In this document: piece after piece, positions 57,345 to 64,000 of the stretch
Layout: the number at the start of each line of letters is the position of its first letter
How positions within the stretch are numbered: position 1 is the stretch's first letter
Assembly: GCF_035083965.1 (NCBI RefSeq)
Contig: NC_089722.1
Location: 31,128,958-31,192,957, forward strand
DNA: 64,000 nucleotides
Source of the DNA: Branchiostoma lanceolatum
Taxonomy: Eukaryota > Chordata > Leptocardii > Amphioxiformes > Branchiostomatidae
Reading direction: 5' to 3'
Program-made: the position numbers and the translations under genes
Notes under the pieces: generated by a model
What the model saw: only the letters and a program-made list of their open reading frames with translations
The model's database searches: none
What the model was told of the DNA's origin: nothing

Positions 57345-57675
57345 AAGTTTCTCAAGCAACTGGATAAGTTTTGTAAACGGTCAGACGTTTCATATAGCAT
57401 CTAAAGTCCGACGGGTGTTTAACCAAAATTATCAATTGATATGTAAGTAAGGAGAAGACAAATGTTGTACCAGTTGGACTTCAAATTCTTTTCTGTAAAG
57501 TCGATGACAAAAGACAGGGGATGCTATCTGAAGATCAGAGATAAATAAAAAACACCAAACCAAGTTATGATCAGAGAAAAGATCATAGTTTTTGAATGAG
57601 AATTTCCTGTTTACCCCTGAGTGTAGGCTATATTTGCTCTGTGTTGGGGTGGATTTGCAAAACTTATCCAATATT
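57345..57675 (+). mobile_element. Family M element copy near the start of the ABC gene
   Basis: CAACTGGATAAGTTTTGTAA, then CGGTCAGACGTTTCA at the left, and GCAAAACTTATCCA, the inverted end, at about 57655-57670. It lies ~85 bp upstream of the ABC start codon. Confidence 0.65.
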
Positions 57676-58010
57676 CATTGTTTGTGAGTTACATGTATCT
57701 TATCACCTCTATGTCGATATATGCTTAGAAAACCTTACACAACAAGTTTGAAATCTTGATTTTGGTCGATTGTATGTGTTAATCTCTATGTTTACTTTAT
57801 TAATCTATTTGAAACCTTTAATCTATAATTATTATTTATAATGGCACCACGTGTATCAGAAGATGGCTGCTTTGACCTCATTCTGTCATTGTTGACATTG
57901 TGAGTGTTATAAAGGAGATCTTGGAGTTCAAAAGGTTAAATGAGTCATGCATTTTTGTTTATGGCAAGGGATGTTCTCTTTAGAAAGTTTAAGAGGCCAT
58001 GATTTCAGTT
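57676..58010. other. No gene recognised
   Basis: AT-rich with no supported feature. If the 59.5-kb exon is used, this is the ABC gene's 5' UTR intron. Confidence 0.4.
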
Positions 58011-58012
58011 TC

Positions 58013-58258
58013 TTAACCCTTAAGCTGCCAGGTTTTTTAGCCAAGTAAAAATAAAAAATGTTTGACCCCTGACCTCCCTCACGAAACCCGCGAAACACCC
58101 GGCGGCGCTAACTCCCCTAACTTCCCGGCTTCGCGCGCTACACGCACGCAAAGCTGTTTTGTTCTGGGGAATACCCTATCCCGGTTATAACCGGGTCCAG
58201 CACACAAGGCATATTTCTGTATCCCTAATTAAGTCGGGACTGGCAGCTTAAGGGTTAA
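58013..58258. mobile_element. piggyBac-type MITE with TTAA target duplication
   Basis: TTAA (58013-58016) and TTAA (58255-58258) flank a 238-bp element whose ends are exact 15-bp inverted repeats, CCCTTAAGCTGCCAG. TTAA duplications and CCC-starting ends are diagnostic of piggyBac-type elements. The inside has a GC-rich block (58080-58160) unlike the flanks, and no transposase. Confidence 0.9.
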
Positions 58259-58462
58259 GGGCAACCATAGAAGAAAATACTTGCCAATAAATACAGTAAT
58301 AGGAAAGGTCAAAATCTAAAATATCACATGATGAAGCCTTGGATCAGAAAAAAATAATTATCAGATTCTTTTGCAACAAGTATCTGTCTTCGGTCTATAG
58401 CTTGGCTGCTACTTAGCTTCTAGTCCTAAACTTGTATAATTACTACATTATACAACAGTTAA

Positions 58463-58800
58463 TGACCGGTGCAATGGCCTAGTGGGTAGAGTGTTTGCCT
58501 TGCATACGGTAGGTCGTGAGTTTGATCCCCAACCGGGTCATACCAAAGACTCTAAAAATGGTACATACTGCTTTCACTGCTTAGCATTCAGCATTTGGGA
58601 AAGAATATGGAAGTTAAACACACACCACTACCAGTGGACTAGCCCCCTGCTGTAGTGATTGCACCAAGTTGTGTGGCCCAAGGGCTACTGAAACGGAGAT
58701 GGGCGCCGACCTATGCACCATCGGTGCGGGAAGGAACTTTGACCTTGACAACACTTAAACTCAAGCTGAGTCTCAATTATTGACTTTGGCAACCTCGTCT
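58463..58800 (+). mobile_element. tRNA-derived SINE, second family
   Basis: The head has A-box-like TGGCCTAGTGGGTAGAG and a B-box-like GAGTTTGATCCCC. The body ends with GGGCGCCGACCTATGCACCA and GGGAAGGAACTTTGACCTTG. Its body differs from SINE S. Confidence 0.8.
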
Positions 58801-59130
58801 AATGCCCTTATAAGGCCATGAAAAAGAGACAGGTGTTGCTGTAAGTTTTAGCCTATATTGCAGACAGGCAGGTTGACAATAGGCAAGGAAAAGCTGAAAG
58901 GGACCTATACGTAAAGAATTTCTACTTCTTGAAAAACATTTATGCTGAACTCAGTGATTGAAATAATTAAAAAAGGGAGTTCCTACATATATGTAGTAGA
59001 GCCAGATCAGAAATCTAATTATATTTACCAGAAAATGTGGGTCTTGAAAATTGGGTTTTCACAAATTTCTGATGAAACCAGGTTTAGCATGAACGGTTCG
59101 CCAGATCTGGCGCAGATATTATAGTATGAT
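58801..59130. other. No gene recognised
   Basis: A 60-codon frame at 58942-59124 has no recognisable content. Confidence 0.4.
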
Positions 59131-59134
59131 TTCA

Positions 59135-59345
59135 CTGCCAAGGACTTGAAGGAGGTATGGATTTTCCCACCAAATATACCTTTTCTCACTAATTATGCAA
59201 ATTAGGTACTAGTTAGACTACTTGGTGCTCATCTTCAATAAACCAACCCACATGCCAAAAATGATTGATGCCTGATGTCTCCTTGACTTATACCAATTTG
59301 TGAAGGAGATGACATAATGACAGAAGGAGAAGAAGAAGAAAGAAA
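59135..59345 (+). repeat. (GAA)n-tailed dispersed repeat
   Basis: TAATTATGCAAATTAGGTAC, ATGCCAAAAATGATTGATGC and a GAAGGAGAAGAAGAAGAA tail resemble both 17400-17890 and 11550-12030. Confidence 0.55.
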
Positions 59346-59515
59346 GAGAGAAGAATACACCAGCAAAATACATATTTTCCTCATACCATATTATATAGGG
59401 AGGGAAACACAAAAACATGCCTTACGGGGGTTGCCAAAAATAAATCTGGGGGATCGATGAAGGATAGAAAGTAATTCTTAACAGCAGAAATTACAAGAAG
59501 GATCCTGATTCTTAC

Positions 59516-59567
59516 CAGAAAAGAGTGTACACCAACTTGAAGATTAAGTCCTCCTTTTCCTGTTCTT
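59516..59567 (-). other. Candidate 5' UTR exon of the ABC gene
   Basis: On the minus strand a TTATCTACAG acceptor is followed by 52 bp and a TG|GTAAGAATC donor. There is no long frame, so it would be non-coding. It sits between the probable promoter (62.8 kb) and coding exon 1 (57261), which itself is preceded by a possible acceptor (TTCCTATAAG at about 57299). Confidence 0.35.
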
Positions 59568-59569
59568 CT

Positions 59570-60310
59570 GTAGATAAATGTGTGAAAACACAGGTATTAC
59601 CTTATATAGGCGGTAAAAATGCCATGGTAACGTCATCAGTAGTTAGATATAAGCATGAGTCACCCCTAAGTACTGAATTTGTAAAACTTTACTGAAAGGA
59701 GTGTTCAGCAGTATACTGAGGTCATACCTGAACTTTTCTGTGACTCATATCGTCACCCAGGCACTTCCTGTTATGTTTAGTTATGACCAAACAAAGTGGA
59801 CTTTCACCTTCTGAACTTTGGGCAGTGACCTTAACGGTGCACACCCCAGTTCTTCCGCGACCGGGGTCAACGGAAGTGCCTGACAAAAAAGTGACGAAAG
59901 GGTTTCGAGGGGCTGGGTTTGAGTTTAGATTTCTCATAATGTGCTTCGAACTGATATTAGATACTAGCATGGCTGATCATGAAAAGCGTATGAATTGGTG
60001 TGTTTTGGGTGAAAATTGCGTTTCGATCTGAGCCTTGCTTCCGGATATCCATCCGCGTTGTTGGTGAAATGTCCCTTGGCCCGGGATTGACCTTTGTTGC
60101 GTTCTGTGGGTCATGCTGACATGCCTCGCGCCGTGGATGATTAAAGAAATCTAAGTACTAGAATTTTCTTTATAATTGGCTCGACTGTACGCTAGGTTTT
60201 TCTCTTTCTGACAACATCAGTCGTTTCTACCCAGAAATTTTTTTCTACGAGTTTTATCCTACACAAAAGTGCCAAAATTTGACCATCATTTTTGACGTGA
60301 AAATTATGTT
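59570..60310. other. No gene recognised
   Basis: Short frames on both strands at 59722-60031 overlap each other and show nothing recognisable. Confidence 0.4.
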
Positions 60311-60316
60311 TTTGTC

Positions 60317-60818
60317 CCTTGCCAAACTGTTGTCTAATGTAGCATTAATGCCGCACTACGTGCTCCTTAGCGGAGCACATTGGGCATTAATGCTGGATTC
60401 CCTCTGCTCCCTTTGGAACAGGGCATTAATGCCAGCATACACCCCTGTCCATTAATCATCATTTATCACCCAGTCTTCTTGGACTGAAGGGTAAGTGGAA
60501 ACCCTTTCCCCTGGCTGGTGCCAGTGGGGGTGGTCACACCAAATTAACCCTCTGCTCCCTAACTACAGTCCACCCTTGACTGCTAATGTATAGGTCAAGC
60601 ATGACTAAAGGCCGTGGCAGAAAGCACTAATGCTGGAAAGATGCCAACTAATTGGTTCAAGCCTTGGTCCAAGGCATGGCTGCTATGACATTGAGGGACT
60701 GGTATTTGGACAGCCATAATTACCATGAAATTACCATGGCAGTGTGCACTAACCAAGCATTAGTGCTGCATATGTATTTCTGGCATTAATGCTACATTAG
60801 ACAACAGTTTGGCAAGGG
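60317..60818. mobile_element. 502-bp element with perfect 37-bp terminal inverted repeats
   Basis: The left end 60317-60353 (CCCTTGCCAAACTGTTGTCT ...) is exactly complementary to 60782-60818. GT stands directly outside each end and may be a 2-bp target duplication. The 10-bp palindrome GCATTAATGC occurs four times (60343, 60387, 60424, 60783), with GCACTAATGC (60629) and GCATTAGTGC (60758) as one-base variants. No frame. Flank and class do not match piggyBac despite the CCC start. Confidence 0.92.
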
Positions 60819-61590
60819 GTCTCCTGATTTACCAAAATCAGAGAGGTAGAAGAAACAGAACTCAGCTGGTCCTGTAGCGGAAGGGATAGGCTTTCATCCC
60901 ATACACAGTTGATTTACTTCAGAATACTTCCCTGGAAGAGACAGTACCTAGACTGGAGGGTGCGCAGCCTCCAATTGAAACACCAAATAAACTGGGGTGT
61001 GCTCCCTTAAGTACATGTTATACGTTACAGTTTATAATTGGGCAATATTGTGATTACCGTGCGGTTAGCAGATGTGACCGTGCATTCAGGAACTCGAAAT
61101 CCGAGCGTCTCAAAAAAACTTTGTTTTCTACACTATCTAGCAAAAGTTTATAGACATAACCCTTTTTTGTGGAGGGGTTGTGTTCATATTTGTTTTTTTT
61201 GGGGATAATGTCTTTTGAAGATGATCAGGTACATTATTAGTAGTAGCTATCTGATGATTTTTGTTATATGTCACTGATTGTCAGTAATCATAAATGATAT
61301 ACATGTATATGTACTGTACAACAATTTTCCTTGATCACTTGCTTCAAGTTCCAAGTAGAAAATGCATGTATCATGTACATTTTCACTTGTTGAATTTGAA
61401 AGCACCGTTGCCCCCAGTTAGGGGTCATAGCGGGGAACCTTATAATGGCCAAATTTTCAAAGTGGCGAGGAAGATTATCATTATTTGAACAAGCTATGTA
61501 CAGTTATTCTGTTCAATATCTAATATACTTAATAGGTATATATGGTCCTCAGGCATTTATAATTGAATAGATATAACCTACCTGCTTATT
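60819..61590. other. No gene recognised
   Basis: No supported feature. Confidence 0.4.
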
Positions 61591-61639
61591 ATCTTTTTTC
61601 CCTTGGACAGTTGTATGAACACAGTTTACCTCGACTGTC

Positions 61640-61760
61640 AATTTGGTAATTTTCCGGGGGGGGGGGGGGGGGTACTTTTATTCCAGGTGGTACGTAATAT
61701 ACTTTTATTAGATGTTGAAGATTTGTCCGGGGGGTACTTTTATTCCAGGGGGGACTTCTA
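61640..61760. repeat. G-homopolymer and duplicated GGGGGTACTTTTATTCCAGG block
   Basis: A run of about 17 G near 61656-61672 is followed by GGTACTTTTATTCCAGG, and the same block with a shorter G run recurs at 61729-61752 (CCGGGGGGTACTTTTATTCC). Confidence 0.85.
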
Positions 61761-62160
61761 TTTGAGAGGTGAGAGTAATGTTACAGTTCATGATTGGGCC
61801 TTATTGGTTTATTGTAATTACTTTGCTTTTTTAAGATTGTCTACACTCTTTTATAAACTTTTAACTCAAAAAGGCAAGGTAATTGACGTAATAACAATAC
61901 TCTTATGATAACAGTACACACCGGAATTCTCCCATGTTTTAATTTTTAAAAAGCATTGAGGGTGGTTTTGAGGTATAAATAACTTTTCCTAACGAAGAAT
62001 ACTGCTTAATTTAATATGTTCTTTTAGAATTAATAATAACATATGTAACGTTATGACATATTGTCATGGTCAGTGAAATGTATAAAATTTGATATTTCTT
62101 GGATCCACAGACAGATGAAATCAATTTTACGTTTTGACATCAATTTTAGTTTTAAGTGTC
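61761..62160. other. No gene recognised
   Basis: AT-rich, no supported feature. Confidence 0.4.
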
Positions 62161-62169
62161 CTTCTGGTT

Positions 62170-62279
62170 AGAAAGTGCCCAACCCCCAAATTGACATCAC
62201 ACACACCCCTCCCCCTACACCCCACGGGGCCAGTTCTCAACCACAACCCCCAACATTCACAGACCCCCCCCCCCCCCCA
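62170..62279. repeat. C-rich stretch ending in a C homopolymer
   Basis: Several runs of four or more C are followed by a run of about 16 C at 62263-62278. The minus strand could form G-quadruplex-type structures. Confidence 0.85.
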
Positions 62280-62502
62280 ATGTGATGAATTGGCAAAAGA
62301 CTAATTATTAATACAGATCATACAAAGCATAAATCATAACGCAGAAAGAGCGAGTAGATCATGGTCTACGTTAAACCCAGTCTGACTCAGCACTAAACTT
62401 AAGACCACGTCATAATTTGTGTAACCTTACGTAACCTATGTTGTATAACATTAAGCGGCCTGTCATTCACTTTCACAACTCAGATACGAAACATACATAA
62501 CC

Positions 62503-62645
62503 TAGAAAGGGTTACAAAAAAGGTTTAAAAAATCGCAACTTAAGAGAACCTGAACGTTCGGAACGACAGAAAATTGCAACTTTTGGTGACTACACGTTGT
62601 CAAATATTTAAGAGTGTCGTTTAACCGGTAGGACGTTCACCTTGC
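62503..62645 (-). repeat. Dispersed repeat family R, copy 2
   Basis: Inverted relative to 27908-28078. See that entry for the shared words. Confidence 0.8.
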
Positions 62646-62814
62646 CTGTACTCGCGTACGCGTAGTCAGACAGTCCTAGCCTGTGACGAAACAAAACGAC
62701 ATTTTCTCCTTGCAACTTTCACCAACAAGGCGTCCAAAAGGGTACAGGAAAAGACAGGAGTAAACATACGTCTGGAAACAAAACACAAACGCTAGAATTC
62801 CGTACCTGTGACCT

Positions 62815-63037
62815 CACCTTCAGGTGCAAACGCATCGAATGTGGCCGCGCCGGTTGTCGATGACCGCGAGACATCTAGCGGAGTAAATAAGAACTGCAGG
62901 TCAAGGTTCATCCGTTGACCAGTACAGCAGAGACGTCTAGCGGTTACCACGAAAACTGCGTCATGACGTAAAAAGCGGGAGAGTGGACCGACAGGTACGA
63001 GAATCTGACACCTAGTCTTCCACTTCAAGCAAACAAA
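62815..63037. promoter_or_regulatory. Probable promoter region, possibly bidirectional
   Basis: The stretch is richer in GC and CpG than its surroundings. It holds GCGTCATGACGTAA (62957-62970), with two opposed CRE/ATF-like half sites, and the repeated word GAGAYRTCTAGCGG at 62868 and 62930. A plus-strand start codon follows at 63038. On the minus strand a CCTGAAG|GTGAGG donor at about 62820 could end a first non-coding exon of the ABC gene. The bidirectional role is inference. Confidence 0.4.
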
Positions 63038-63068
63038 ATGCCGCGCCGCCGTCCAAGCAAAGAAAAAG
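63038..63068 (+). CDS. Candidate first coding exon of an unknown gene leaving the window
   Basis: ATG at 63038 in good context (A at -3) opens MPRRRPSKEK and then meets a strong donor (G|GTATGG at 63069). The basic N-terminus suggests a nuclear or RNA-binding protein, but ten residues cannot identify it. No second exon is recognisable before 64000. Confidence 0.4.
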
Positions 63069-63070
63069 GT

Positions 63071-64000
63071 ATGGCGTTCTCTTCTTAAAGTCAGCAGAAG
63101 GATATTTGCTTTCGTGATTTACGCAATGTGCCACCGTGATACAATTCAAACCTGTTTTATGAACTGTCTTGAGCTTCGAAGCTGACAATGACGACAGAAA
63201 TCAAAACGACCCGGAAGTCACCTGCCATTTTACATGTCTGTCATGTCCTACTGGCATCAGGTTACTTTCCCTTTACATTATAAAACGACAGCAGGCCTCG
63301 ACTTATATCTTTTTTGCAGTATACGGCTGATATATTGTAGCTAGTACTACATTCAACCATCGCCAACACATCTCTGGGTTGAAATTGTCTTTTACGAGTT
63401 ACGTTGTAAATGTCACAGAATGATTTTGACGTTCAATGTTCATAATATTTCCTTGAAAGGAAGTGCCCTTTTAAAATGTTAGTTGTGGGGAACATTGTAG
63501 TTCATCGATATGAAGAAGATAAATATATTCACGATTCGTCCATTACGTCCTATATATGTTGTTTTCGCATGATATAATCAGATATTTATTCCGTCTCTGT
63601 CACTACTAGTACATTGCACGGGTCAGTGGCACAGTGCTTCGACCGAGATTTGTTTCAGTCTGAGTAAAAACATCACTGCAACATTCCACTGTCACACTCC
63701 CCACAACATGGTCACTGTCTGAACCGTTGTACAGTCACAACATATCGTGGCCTTGCATTTCATATACCCTGTATTTACTGTAACTCTTTCAGCCGTGTGA
63801 CGTTATAATGTACAGTGCTACACAGGAAATCGCCGGACATGACAAACACACCAAACTTCTTGGAAATTTTGGCGGGAAACTAGAGTAAAATATGTATCTA
63901 AAGTTCCTGTATCTGATCTTTAAAAGAACTTTAAATTCTTGTCAAAAACTGTATTCCAGGTGACAATCTACTCACAAAAGTAGCACTGTAGTTCTCTTAA
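63071..64000. other. Presumed first intron of the 63038 gene; nothing recognised
   Basis: No coding frame or repeat I can support. Confidence 0.35.

Noticed and set aside
57653..57672. A strong claim that the family M copy ends define exact target-site duplications
   Set aside because: Flanks compared at 49684-49880 and 57345-57675 do not match, so boundaries remain approximate.
60317..60818. piggyBac assignment for the 37-bp TIR element because it starts CCC
   Set aside because: No TTAA stands at either boundary; only GT is shared.

Overview
The window is eukaryotic, intron-containing animal DNA. Three protein-coding loci can be followed exon by exon with GT-AG splice sites. They are set in a dense mix of non-LTR retrotransposon pieces, tRNA-derived SINEs, inverted-repeat (MITE-like) elements, a 189-bp satellite and a ~103-bp minisatellite. 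The gene set (an FBXO2/6-type glycoprotein F-box gene, a TAPL/ABCB9-like ABC half-transporter, a Kelch-like gene) and the many short inverted-repeat elements fit an invertebrate deuterostome. My best guess is a lancelet (Branchiostoma-like). That is inference; no marker gene proves it.

Layout. 1-23 kb is mostly repeats: LINE 3' ends at 1.2-1.9, 4.6-5.7, 8.6-9.8 and 14.0-14.5 kb (+) and 2.6-3.0 and 15.2-17.4 kb (-), two SINEs, a perfect 89-bp-arm palindrome at 10.6 kb, and two orphan coding-exon candidates (5940-6006 minus, 20250-20423 plus). 23.4-26.7 kb (-) holds a Kelch-like gene with BTB C-half, BACK and Kelch domains. It has two apparent frameshifts, no visible BTB start, and a second copy of its last Kelch segment just downstream. 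28.1-30.4 kb is a 12-unit satellite that runs straight into a broken MULE-type transposase gene (30.4-31.9 kb). A 5'-truncated LINE with a long open frame (32.6-34.5 kb) ends 134 bp before the start codon of the F-box gene (34682-37016, +, four exons, 286 aa).

From 40.8 to 57.3 kb a 17-exon gene on the minus strand encodes a complete 801-aa ABC half-transporter with a four-helix N-terminal domain, a transmembrane domain and one catalytically complete ATPase domain. Its introns carry many inverted-repeat elements, a LINE, and a ~2.6-kb element whose inside is a minisatellite. Three of its exon 5' edges are locally duplicated. The F-box and ABC genes are convergent, with about 3.8 kb between their stop codons.

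The right end (57.3-64 kb) has a piggyBac-type MITE with TTAA duplications, a SINE, a 37-bp perfect-TIR element, a possible 5' UTR exon for the ABC gene, and a probable CpG-containing promoter at 62.8-63.0 kb from which a new plus-strand gene starts at 63038.

The genes are not an operon. The F-box protein (ER-associated glycoprotein disposal by family knowledge) and the ABC half-transporter (peptide export into lysosome or ER by family knowledge) touch related protein-quality pathways, but nothing in the sequence ties them together functionally.
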